NCBI RefSeq assembly: GCF_034387475.1
Contig: NZ_JAXCIL010000002.1
Location: forward strand, 1,116,001 to 1,180,000
DNA from: Pseudomonas sp. Teo4
GTDB taxonomy: Bacteria; Pseudomonadota; Gammaproteobacteria; Pseudomonadales; Pseudomonadaceae
Direction of reading: 5' to 3'
Length of the DNA stretch: 64,000 bases
A program made the position numbers and the translations under genes. Shown one piece after another: positions 26,737-34,507 of this stretch. The notes under the pieces are model-generated. The model was not told the origin of the DNA, did no database searches, and was given only the letters and a program-made list of their open reading frames with translations. Position 1 is the stretch's first letter; each line of letters starts with the position of its first letter.

Positions 26737-26854
26737 GAATCCTCGTTTCAAGACGGTAAAAAACCTTGGGCCACTCAGCGCATCGCGACGAGTCAGCGTA
26801 AAACCGTCAGCCCGAGCGCGGCTGCTGCTCAGGCTGATGGCCGATGTCTAACGG

Positions 26855-27499
26855 TCAGGACAGCTTACGTTGCGGGGCCTTGTGCACCATGGTGTAGGCG
26901 TAATCAACACCCATGCCGTACGCACCGCTGTGCTCCAGAACCAGGTCCATCACGGGCTGGTAGGTGTCCTTGTGCGCCCAGTCACGTTGGTACTCGAGCA
27001 GAACTTGCTGCCAGGTCACCGGGATCGCGCCAGCTTGAATCATGCGCTGCACGGCCATGTCGTGGGCTTCCTGAGTGGTGCCACCGGAAGCGTCGGTAAC
27101 GATGTACACCTCGTAGCCGGCTTCCATGGCTTCCAGTGCCGGGAAGGTCAGGCAGACCTCGGTCCACAGTGCCGCCATGATCAGTTTCTTGCGGCCGGTG
27201 GCCTTCACCGCTTCGACCAGCTTGGCGTCTTCCCAGCTGTTCATCGAAGAGCGCTCGATCGGCTGGGCGCCTGGGTTGACCGCCAGCAGCTCTGGCCAGA
27301 TGTAGCCGCTGAAACTCTCGGTTTCGACCGAGGTGTAAATGGTCGGCACGTTGAAGATCTTGGCCGCCTTGGCCAGGCCAACGGTGTTGTTCTTCAGCGT
27401 CTGGCGGTCGATCGATTGAACGCCGAAAGCCATTTGCGGCTGATGGTCGATCAGGATCAGGGCGGAGTTGGTTGGGTTCAGCAGTTCGCGTTTGGACAT
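26855..27499 (-). CDS. Isochorismatase-like (YcaC-type) cysteine hydrolase
   Basis: This is a 214-residue member of the isochorismatase-like fold. Catalytic Asp is in SALILIDHQPQMAFG, Lys in TGRKKLIMAALWTEVCLTFPAL and the nucleophile Cys in TEVCLTF. The substrate is not predictable; YcaC homologues are induced by stress. ATG 27499 has GAAGAG nine bases upstream. It heads the pair with the downstream DoxX gene. Confidence 0.88.
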   Translation of the reverse strand: MSKRELLNPTNSALILIDHQPQMAFGVQSIDRQTLKNNTVGLAKAAKIFNVPTIYTSVETESFSGYIWPELLAVNPGAQPIERSSMNSWEDAKLVEAVKATGRKKLIMAALWTEVCLTFPALEAMEAGYEVYIVTDASGGTTQEAHDMAVQRMIQAGAIPVTWQQVLLEYQRDWAHKDTYQPVMDLVLEHSGAYGMGVDYAYTMVHKAPQRKLS

Positions 27500-27853
27500 G
27501 GTCGTCATCTCTTCAGAATGGTTGAAAGCATTGGGTTTCAAGTAAGTCACCGCGCGGTGCCGGTGGCGTTGTCTGCGGTATGGGGGCCATTCTGAAGTTG
27601 GAAATGAATCAAGACAATTAGGCAAAAACGGGAATGATTGTCCCTAAAATTGAGACAGACTTTGGGCTTAACTTGCCTTGGATGAATTTAGGAGAAGGCC
27701 TTTGGTGTGACCAGTGATCGCGCCGGATCAGCGCGGCCCCGTTGAGTTTGCCGACGGAGCGCAGCGGTAATCCGTGAAACCCGCTCTATAGTCAATAACG
27801 CGGTGAAGGCAGTGAGCCATGCCGTGATTGTCGACGACAGGGAGGTCTTGTTC
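27500..27853. other. Intergenic region between divergent genes
   Basis: This holds the promoters of the hydrolase (left) and the DUF2182 gene (right, with GGGAGG before its ATG). An upstream GTG-initiated extension of the DUF2182 frame has no support. No other gene is visible. Confidence 0.5.
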
Positions 27854-28606
27854 ATGGCCAGCACCTACCGCTCTCGCCCGCCACTGGCGGCATGGGCTCG
27901 CGAAAACTGTCAGGACCCTCTCAAGTGCGCCTTATGGGCTGTCAGCCTGGCCGCCTTCGCCCTGATGGCTTTCAGCAACGACATCCACGACGAACTCGAA
28001 TCCTTCTGCATCAGCGGCTCGCCATCGATGCTCGCCGAAGGCTGGGTTTACGTGCGTCTCTACTATTCCACCCTGGACGTCATCGCATTCGCCGCTGCCA
28101 TGGGCCTCATGCTGATTGCAATGATGCTGCCAGCGCTTCAGGGGCCTTTGCGACATCTCTGGGTGCGGTCACGTCTTCACCAACGGGGACCGGCCGTAGT
28201 GCTGTTTCTGATGGGGTACTTTTGCGTATGGCTGTTGGGCTGCCTGGCACTGCTGACGCTGGCACTGCTGCTGATTTCCTTTACCGGCTCACAGCTGATG
28301 GCAGGGCTCCTGGCGTTGGCGACGGCGGTGGGTTGGCAGTTCAGCGGCGTGAAAACTCGTTCCCTGACGCGCTGCCATCTGCACGTCAATCCAAGAAAAA
28401 CGGGGCTGCTGGAGAGGGTGGGGCCGGTGGCCTCAGGTGCCTTGCATGGCCTGTGGTGCTTCACCACCTGCTGGCCATTGATGCTTATCGCATTTTGTCT
28501 GCCATCCATCCACCTGCCGGTGATGGTTGTCGGCGCAATCTTCATCGCCTATGAGCGCGGCGACCGAAAAACAGCTTCGGCCGCCGCGCCAGCGGCAGAT
28601 CAGTAA
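27854..28606 (+). CDS. DUF2182 metal-binding integral membrane protein
   Basis: This is a 250-residue protein with about seven helices. DUF2182 hallmarks are MGLMLIAMMLPAL, FLMGYFCVWLLG, the loop CHLHVNPRK and the Cys-rich GLWCFTTCWPLMLIAFCLP. The family is annotated as predicted metal-binding but has no proven role. ATG 27854 follows GGGAGG. Its stop overlaps the stop of the convergent tyrosinase gene by three bases, a conspicuous pairing with a copper enzyme. Confidence 0.82.
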   Translation: MASTYRSRPPLAAWARENCQDPLKCALWAVSLAAFALMAFSNDIHDELESFCISGSPSMLAEGWVYVRLYYSTLDVIAFAAAMGLMLIAMMLPALQGPLRHLWVRSRLHQRGPAVVLFLMGYFCVWLLGCLALLTLALLLISFTGSQLMAGLLALATAVGWQFSGVKTRSLTRCHLHVNPRKTGLLERVGPVASGALHGLWCFTTCWPLMLIAFCLPSIHLPVMVVGAIFIAYERGDRKTASAAAPAADQ

Positions 28607-30207
28607 GTCTCCAGCTTGAAGGGTGCGTCAGTTGCCGCCGCGGCGCCGGTGCTGAGCAGACGCGCTGCCTCTGGCCGCGTCAGAACCGTGTCACGGGTCT
28701 GCACTTCGACCTCGATCGTGCTCTCGTCAATTGCCGAACTATCGGCATTGAGCGGCAGCTTGAACGTGGCCGTGGCTTCCAGGTGGGTCTGGCAGTTCAT
28801 GCACCCCTCGACGTGCCAACGGCTCAGGATCGGCCGGGTGCCCAGGTACTCACGCTTGCCGTCCACCTTCGCATAGGCGCTGATCAGAAACGACCCGCGA
28901 ATTTTCCCACGGTTGATTCGGCTGACTCGCAGCGTCTTGCCGGACGGTTGGATTGCCTCGGCCTTGAACAGCAACGGGTGAGCCGGTTGGGCATAGGCAT
29001 CGAGTGAGCCTTTGCCATAGACGTAGCCCAGTTGCTTCTCGATGTTGATGCAGTCCTTGGTGGTAAAGGGCGTGCCATCGGCCTTCCTGAACGGATCCAA
29101 CGAGGTGTCCAGGCTCAGGATGGCATTGGGGTCCAGGCCTGCGGCACCTGCCGGGGGCTGCACACCATCGGGCTTGTAGTAGCTGGCGCCCGGGTCGCTG
29201 GCGTCGATGCTGAATTCATCGGTGGTGCCTTGCCGACGTTGCCAGGTCCAGAACACATAGTCGATGAAGCAGTGGTGGAAGAAGAAAATCGGGTCCAGCC
29301 CGGCCGTTTCGTTCTCGCCCATGTCGCCGTTGGCCCCAGGAATCGCCGAACTGTCTCCCTGACCGGGGTAGTCGAAACCACCGACCGCCAGGTGCATGAA
29401 GTTGTGGGGCTCTTCCAGGGATACGTAGTGGGTGCCGGCTGGCGCGGTCTTGTTTTTCTCGCCGGCCGAGGTGGTATTGGAGAACAACGTGTAAGTCGGG
29501 GCGTCGAGGCAGTTTTCAAAGCGACTGAACACCTCGCCACGCCACTTGCCACCGATCTTGATCTTGCCGCTCAGCCAGGTGCTGATGTTGTCATTGAGGT
29601 AGCCGACATTCTTGACCGGGTCCGGAAAGCGCTTGTTGTGCGCATCGGTCGCCAGGCTATCGGCCTCGGTGCCCACCAGTCCGGACAGCGGATAGCGCAC
29701 GGTCTCGTACCCCTCCGGCTTGCTGTAGACGATGGGGGTGCCCGTGACTTCATCGGTGATGGCCTGTGGGAACACGAATGAGCGCAACGGGTTTTCGATC
29801 TTCTGGCCGTCGAGCACGAAATACTCTTGTGTCAGGGCCGAAGGAATTCCTTTTTCCCGTGATTCATCACTGCATTCATCCCAGAACGGCAAGGTGACGT
29901 TTTCACATTTCGGGATGCTGCGCAGTGCCTCTTCCAGACGCCAGAGATAAGCGCGATGCCAGCTTGGGAAAAGCACCGTTCCGTGCTGGCAGTAGCCACC
30001 CCACCAGTTGGGGTCGGTCTTGCCCTTGTCACGGAACGGCTCGCCATGCAGGCCACCGAGGGTGAAGAAGGAATTGGGGTGGTTGGCGGGAAGATCCTTG
30101 ATGCCCTTCCAGGCACGCATCAGCGCTTCAAGTTCTTCTTTCTTGCCATGGTCGTAGTCGTACTGGATATCACTGAGGGAACGGCGTACACGCGGGGCGG
30201 ATGACAT
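28600..30207 (-). CDS. Tyrosinase (type 3 copper oxidase)
   Basis: This is a 535-residue enzyme that would oxidise monophenols and o-diphenols to o-quinones. CuA ligands lie in LGGLHGEPF and CQHGTVLFPSWHRAYLWRLEE. CuB ligands lie in EEPHNFMHLAVGG and FFHHCFIDYVFWTWQ. The C-terminal third (about 380-535) is beta-rich and holds CMNCQTHLEATATF. No signal peptide is seen, so it is probably cytoplasmic. AAGGAGG precedes ATG 30207. No small caddie gene is adjacent on its strand; DUF2182 is the neighbour. Confidence 0.93.
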   Translation of the reverse strand: MSSAPRVRRSLSDIQYDYDHGKKEELEALMRAWKGIKDLPANHPNSFFTLGGLHGEPFRDKGKTDPNWWGGYCQHGTVLFPSWHRAYLWRLEEALRSIPKCENVTLPFWDECSDESREKGIPSALTQEYFVLDGQKIENPLRSFVFPQAITDEVTGTPIVYSKPEGYETVRYPLSGLVGTEADSLATDAHNKRFPDPVKNVGYLNDNISTWLSGKIKIGGKWRGEVFSRFENCLDAPTYTLFSNTTSAGEKNKTAPAGTHYVSLEEPHNFMHLAVGGFDYPGQGDSSAIPGANGDMGENETAGLDPIFFFHHCFIDYVFWTWQRRQGTTDEFSIDASDPGASYYKPDGVQPPAGAAGLDPNAILSLDTSLDPFRKADGTPFTTKDCINIEKQLGYVYGKGSLDAYAQPAHPLLFKAEAIQPSGKTLRVSRINRGKIRGSFLISAYAKVDGKREYLGTRPILSRWHVEGCMNCQTHLEATATFKLPLNADSSAIDESTIEVEVQTRDTVLTRPEAARLLSTGAAAATDAPFKLETY

Positions 30208-30683
30208 GGTGAACCTCCTTGTTGCCAGTGGTCCCGAGTAGCTCGGGGGGTACAGCTCCATCGTCCAGCATATCCGCGAACCAAAAATCTGCCTGGGCGG
30301 GCGCCAAACGGTTGGTCATCCTTGCAACCGCCTGGCATTGGGCCTCGTGGGAGGGTCAGATCTGCATCGCCATCCTGTCTACATTCATTGGTGTTGGGAT
30401 TGGCGATGACCTTTGAACGGTACCGGGCTTCGCAGGGTATTTAACAATAAATATGAATTACACCCACAGCCAGACTTCCATCAGTTCGGTTATCTCATCG
30501 GCTCTTAAAGTTTTCAGGTCATAACTATAAGTATTTGAAAGGAAAATAAAAGTTTAAACAATAAATGTTTCCTACGTGGCGACAAGAATTTTCCCACAGT
30601 TATTTGCCGTATTTCCTCTATGGATTTGTACTAGGATCCGCTTTTCATGCGAATTATCCAACATTTATTCAAAGAGAGATTAT
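30208..30683. other. Intergenic region with lpd 3'-end debris and AT-rich leader
   Basis: The left half holds pieces of the lpd 3' end (30356-30413, perhaps also 30328-30355). From about 30420 to 30683 the DNA is strongly AT-rich and leads into the four-gene cluster, with AAAGAGAGA before its first ATG. No other gene is seen. Confidence 0.7.
30356..30413 (-). pseudogene. Decayed fragment of an lpd 3' end
   Basis: Bases 30356-30388 match 34508-34540 at 30 of 33 positions, including TCAGATCTGCATCGCCATCC without mismatch. Bases 30386-30413 match 34690-34717 at about 24 of 28. The two blocks are in lpd order with some 150 bp deleted between ACATTCAT-type short repeats. On the minus strand the remnant still reads MNVDRMAMQI then stop, against MNVDGMAMQI in intact lpd. 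A weaker third block (30328-30355) resembles 34541-34570. Confidence 0.85.
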
Positions 30684-31478
30684 ATGAAAAATATACATGT
30701 GCTCGGTGCGGGCCATATGGGTGGTGCGATCTTGCGTGCTCTCAAAAAAAATCAAAACAGTTCCGCGAACTTACGGGTTATTGAGACAGACTCGCAACGC
30801 GCTCGGAGTTGGCAAAAACTTGGCTACAAGGTTGCGCCGAAATTAGATGAACTCAGCTCGGAAGACTGCGTGGTATTGGCTGTACCACCTCAACAGTTCG
30901 AGAACGCATTGACCCTAAACCCTGCGCTTACCAGGCATTGCGGGCCGGTTATTTCGGTCATGGCAGGTATCACTCATGCCTCCTTGGTGCGATTTTTGGG
31001 GCATGACGCCATCGTCCGAGCCATTCCAAACACGCCTTCCGAGGTGTCGCAGGGCGTGACGATGTACTACGCACCGCAAAGCTCGAGTAGTGCCTTGCTT
31101 GAAGAAGCCCGGCAGATTTTCGATGCGATCGGTATTTCGCTGCGGGTCGAGGAGGAATGGCAGATTGATACAGGCACAGCATTGGCCGGCGGTGGCCCGG
31201 CGTTGGTTGCCTATTTCGCCGAAGCCCTGCAGGACTATGGTCTTCGTAGCGGCTTGGATCGTGAACAAGCGGCACTGGTTGCCTTGCAATTACTCAGCGG
31301 GACCACAGCGCTTATCCGTGCTCAAGGAAAGACCGTCAGCCAGATCTGCCAAGAGGTCCAGACGCCTGGCGGCACTACCGAACATGCAATCGGCACACTT
31401 GCCAATGCAGGTTTCAAAGGGCTGATCGGCAGCGCGCTGGACTCGGCTGCCAGACGCTCGATGCAACTTGGCCAGTAG
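30684..31478 (+). CDS. Pyrroline-5-carboxylate reductase-like protein
   Basis: This is a 264-residue ProC-family reductase, NAD(P)H-dependent and acting on cyclic imines. The Rossmann motif is IHVLGAGHMGGAILRAL; GTALAGGGPALVAYFAEAL and the signature TPGGTTEHAIGTLANAGF are present. It uses less GC-rich codons than its neighbours. It is first of four co-directional genes, 15 bp before the methyltransferase ATG. Housekeeping proline synthesis is unlikely in this setting; a dedicated imine reduction is inferred. Confidence 0.85.
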   Translation: MKNIHVLGAGHMGGAILRALKKNQNSSANLRVIETDSQRARSWQKLGYKVAPKLDELSSEDCVVLAVPPQQFENALTLNPALTRHCGPVISVMAGITHASLVRFLGHDAIVRAIPNTPSEVSQGVTMYYAPQSSSSALLEEARQIFDAIGISLRVEEEWQIDTGTALAGGGPALVAYFAEALQDYGLRSGLDREQAALVALQLLSGTTALIRAQGKTVSQICQEVQTPGGTTEHAIGTLANAGFKGLIGSALDSAARRSMQLGQ

Positions 31479-31493
31479 TCGGTGGAGGCCAAC

Positions 31494-32348
31494 ATGATTA
31501 TCCAATCTGAATCAGGACGGCATGCCACTGCCGGCTGCGAACAGCCGAAAAACGATGTCTACGCGCTGTACTTTGGCATGGGGCAACGGATTAGTTTGAT
31601 CGATGATCCACGGGTATTCAGGGTCAGTCCAGCCGGCGAGGCATTTGCTGAACTGATCACAAGACGCTTTGGCGGGCGTCATCGTGATGCGCGATTCCTC
31701 GACTTGGGCACGGGTAGTGGAGTCCATGCCATATTGCTGCGCCAACTGGGTATGCGAAATGTCACCGCGAGCGATATTTCGCAGAAAGCCGTGGAGACGG
31801 CCAGGGCCAATGAGTTGCTTAACATGGGCGAACCTCGAATCGAATTCGTCCACGGCGACTTGTTCGACGCTGTTCTGCCGGGGGAGGGCTTCGATGTAAT
31901 TCTATTTAACCCTCCGGGGTGGCAGACACCGTCGGCGACATTCATTAGCGCCCTGCAGAAAAGTACGGTAGCCGAAGGGCTGGCGTTGGAGACAATGTTC
32001 TATGGCGAGCAAACTCTGCGACAGTTTTTCCGGGAGGCCCCGCGTTACTTAAAGCCTGGGGGTAAGCTTATTGTTGGGCTCAACTCGTTAGTCGGCATAG
32101 CTGATGTGATGCGCGACCTGTATCAGATGCACGAGGGCTGTCTGCATATCGACTGGTCATTGCTCGACCGCCAAGAGTTCCCACTGCTGCTCTACACCGA
32201 GCAATGGCAGGCGCTGCGCCCCTTGCTGAACGAGGAGGTCGCACGATGGACCAGCCAAGGCCGGGCACATTGTCGCTTCACCGCAGAAGGTGAGTTGTTC
32301 TGGTCCTATGAGGTCATCGAGTTCTCCTTCAAGCCTCTCAAAGGGTGA
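31494..32348 (+). CDS. SAM-dependent methyltransferase, PrmC/HemK-like
   Basis: This is a 284-residue class I methyltransferase. Motif I is ARFLDLGTGSGVHAILLRQLG; the catalytic-type motif DVILFNPPGWQTPS is NPPx as in enzymes that methylate amide or amine nitrogen. GGAGG lies five bases before ATG 31494; an upstream GTG is rejected. Its stop overlaps the transporter start (ATGA-type). The substrate is unknown; small molecule or protein cannot be told apart from sequence. Confidence 0.82.
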   Translation: MIIQSESGRHATAGCEQPKNDVYALYFGMGQRISLIDDPRVFRVSPAGEAFAELITRRFGGRHRDARFLDLGTGSGVHAILLRQLGMRNVTASDISQKAVETARANELLNMGEPRIEFVHGDLFDAVLPGEGFDVILFNPPGWQTPSATFISALQKSTVAEGLALETMFYGEQTLRQFFREAPRYLKPGGKLIVGLNSLVGIADVMRDLYQMHEGCLHIDWSLLDRQEFPLLLYTEQWQALRPLLNEEVARWTSQGRAHCRFTAEGELFWSYEVIEFSFKPLKG

Positions 32349-33232
32349 TGGCCATGTCTTCCAGATCTTTTTCCACGGTCGCAGGTTTGTCGGCCGCGTT
32401 GGTCTCCAATTGTTTGCTAGGCCTTTCGTCGCTGTATTGGAAGGCCCTCGGTGTGCTGCCTGCGTTAGTCTTGCTGGGATATCGGGTGTTGATTTCGCTG
32501 TTGTGCGTCACCTTGGTATTGGCGTTGCGCCGTGAACTGGCGCCGGTGCTGCGAGGACTAACCCGACGTGACTTGCTGCTGCATGGGGCGGCTGCGTTGT
32601 TCGTGGCCGTGAATTGGGGCACGTTCATATGGGCCTCCATCCATGGTCACGTACTGGAAAGCGGAATGGGTTACCTGATCGCGCCAGTACTGGTCATCGG
32701 TCTAGGTATTCTGCTCTACCGTGAACGGCTGTCGCTGCGACGGGGTCTGGCGTTGGCGTTGGTGGTGGGAAGCGTGCTGTACCTGATCATCGACGCAGGT
32801 AGCCTCGACAACAGAGTCTTCCTGGCAATCGGTATTACCTGGGGCGGGTATGCCTGGCTGAAGAAATTGGCGCGACTATCTCCGTGGTCTGGGCTTTTTA
32901 TTGAATCTTTGGTGCTGGGTGTGTTGTCAGTTCCGTTGATCCTGTTGTTCGACGCGCCGATGCAGGACATCACAGTGCTCGGAGCTGCTGATATGAGCCT
33001 GCTGTTGCTGTGCGGAGTGGTTTCGCTGTTGCCGCTGGCGCTGTTCTCGTTTGCGACGCGACACCTGCCGTTGAGTGTCATGGGCCTGATGCAGTTTGTC
33101 CTGCCTTTGACTCAGTTCTGTCTTGCCCTGGGCTTCTATGGTCAAGCCCCATCCCCGGGTACTTTGTTGGCGTTTTCGCTGATTGCGCTCGCCATGTTGC
33201 TGGTGATCCTCGAACCCATGCTCAAACCCTGA
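32348..33232 (+). CDS. RarD/EamA-type drug-metabolite transporter
   Basis: This is a 294-residue protein with ten membrane helices. The RarD-like pattern is visible in SNCLLGLSSLYWKALG, LLHGAAALFVAVNWGTFIWA and GHVLESGMGYLIAPVLVIGLG. Such proteins export or import amino acids and small metabolites. Start ATG 32348 overlaps the methyltransferase stop, so the two are translationally coupled. It would carry the product of the neighbouring enzymes (inference). Confidence 0.87.
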   Translation: MAMSSRSFSTVAGLSAALVSNCLLGLSSLYWKALGVLPALVLLGYRVLISLLCVTLVLALRRELAPVLRGLTRRDLLLHGAAALFVAVNWGTFIWASIHGHVLESGMGYLIAPVLVIGLGILLYRERLSLRRGLALALVVGSVLYLIIDAGSLDNRVFLAIGITWGGYAWLKKLARLSPWSGLFIESLVLGVLSVPLILLFDAPMQDITVLGAADMSLLLLCGVVSLLPLALFSFATRHLPLSVMGLMQFVLPLTQFCLALGFYGQAPSPGTLLAFSLIALAMLLVILEPMLKP

Positions 33233-33261
33233 TCGAACAGCACAAGATGGAGTTGTTGAAG

Positions 33262-34410
33262 ATGCTTCATACCTATAGTGCTGTGGTTGTTGGGCTGGGC
33301 ATTCTTGGTAGCGCCACGCTGTGGAGGTTGTCACAACAACAATCCTCCGTGCTGGGCCTGGAGGCTAGCGGGCCGATCAATTTGCAGGGTAGTTCCTACG
33401 GAGGCTCGCGCATCTTTCGCCAAGCTTATTGGGAAGGCGAGGACTACCTCCCTTTACTGAACAAGGCCGAGCGCGGCTGGCACGAGTTGCAGGCCAGTTG
33501 TCATCGGACATTGCTCCACCAAAGTGGAGGCCTTTTCATTGGGCCTGCTTGCTCGGGGGTGGTATCTGGCAGTGTGGCCACTGCCCGAGCCGGTGATATA
33601 GCTCATCGGCGCCTGACCGCTGTGCAAGCTAGCGGAGAGTTTCCGATGTTCCAGATTGGCGGGCAGATGGAAGGCTTATTCGAGGAAGGGGCGTTCACCA
33701 TAGCCGCCGACGACGCACGGCTGCAGATGCACAACCAAGCGGTAGCCAACGGCGCCGAGCTGCGCTTCGGTAGCCAGTTGCAGGAGATCACCCGTATCAA
33801 GGATGGCCTATATCTTCGCCTTGCCAATGGCCAGGTGCTTCATACCCGAAAGTTGGTATTGGCGACAGGCGCAGGCTTGGGCGGAACGTTGATTCCTGAC
33901 CTTGTCGGCCTTGTGCGTTCATGCAGCGTGCCAGTCTATTGGTGTGCTTTCAAGCCCGGTAAAGAGTCATGCTTTACCGACTTTCCAGCGTTTCTTTACG
34001 AACTCGAAGACGGTCGTCTGCTGTATGGCACGCCGCAGATCGATAACGCCGAGCCGGGAATCAAGATCGGCTTTCACAACCACCAGCAGGTGCCTTTGGA
34101 TCTCGAAACGCAATTGCAACGGGTACCCGAGGTGCTCATTGATGAAATGACTGCTTGTGTTGAGCAGGTGCTCCCAGATCTAGTTGCCAGGCCTTATGCT
34201 TCGCGCAAGTGCGTGTACACACTTACTCCGGACGAGGCCTTCGTGCTGGGCGAATCGAAGGAGTTGCCGGGAGTGTTCTACGCTTCGGCATGCTCTGGCC
34301 ACGGCTTCAAGTTCGCCCCGGCGCTGGGAGAGTGCTTGGCTAAAGCGGTAGCCGGCCAAGCGTTGGAGGATTTGGTACCAAAATTTACCCGAGAGCGATT
34401 TGCCTTTTAG
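33262..34410 (+). CDS. FAD-dependent amine/amino-acid oxidase, MSOX/SolA family
   Basis: This is a 382-residue flavoprotein. The FAD motif is AVVVGLGILGSATLWRL; SSYGGSRIFRQAYWEGEDYLPLL is the MSOX-type active-site region. KCVYTLTPDEAFVLGE carries the Cys that binds FAD covalently in monomeric sarcosine oxidase and N-methyltryptophan oxidase. GGAG lies nine bases before ATG 33262; ATG 33247 is possible. Family members oxidise N-methyl or cyclic secondary amino acids to imines. It is last in the four-gene cluster. Confidence 0.85.
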   Translation: MLHTYSAVVVGLGILGSATLWRLSQQQSSVLGLEASGPINLQGSSYGGSRIFRQAYWEGEDYLPLLNKAERGWHELQASCHRTLLHQSGGLFIGPACSGVVSGSVATARAGDIAHRRLTAVQASGEFPMFQIGGQMEGLFEEGAFTIAADDARLQMHNQAVANGAELRFGSQLQEITRIKDGLYLRLANGQVLHTRKLVLATGAGLGGTLIPDLVGLVRSCSVPVYWCAFKPGKESCFTDFPAFLYELEDGRLLYGTPQIDNAEPGIKIGFHNHQQVPLDLETQLQRVPEVLIDEMTACVEQVLPDLVARPYASRKCVYTLTPDEAFVLGESKELPGVFYASACSGHGFKFAPALGECLAKAVAGQALEDLVPKFTRERFAF

Positions 34411-34463
34411 TGGATCGTTTGCTTTGGCATGCACTTAAGCCAGTTAACACGCTCTCCCTACGA

Positions 34464-34489
34464 ACAAAGCCCCCGATAGGGGGCTTTGT
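34464..34489. terminator. Bidirectional Rho-independent terminator
   Basis: ACAAAGCCCCC and GGGGGCTTTGT pair perfectly around GATA. It separates the four-gene cluster (plus) from lpd (minus). Confidence 0.9.
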
Positions 34490-34507
34490 TTCTCTGGCGG
34501 TTGCGAA

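Noticed and set aside
30413-34463. The four-gene cassette as a complete integrative element
   Set aside because: There is no integrase, recombinase or transposase between the lpd tails, so mobility cannot be claimed; only an insertion scar is supported.
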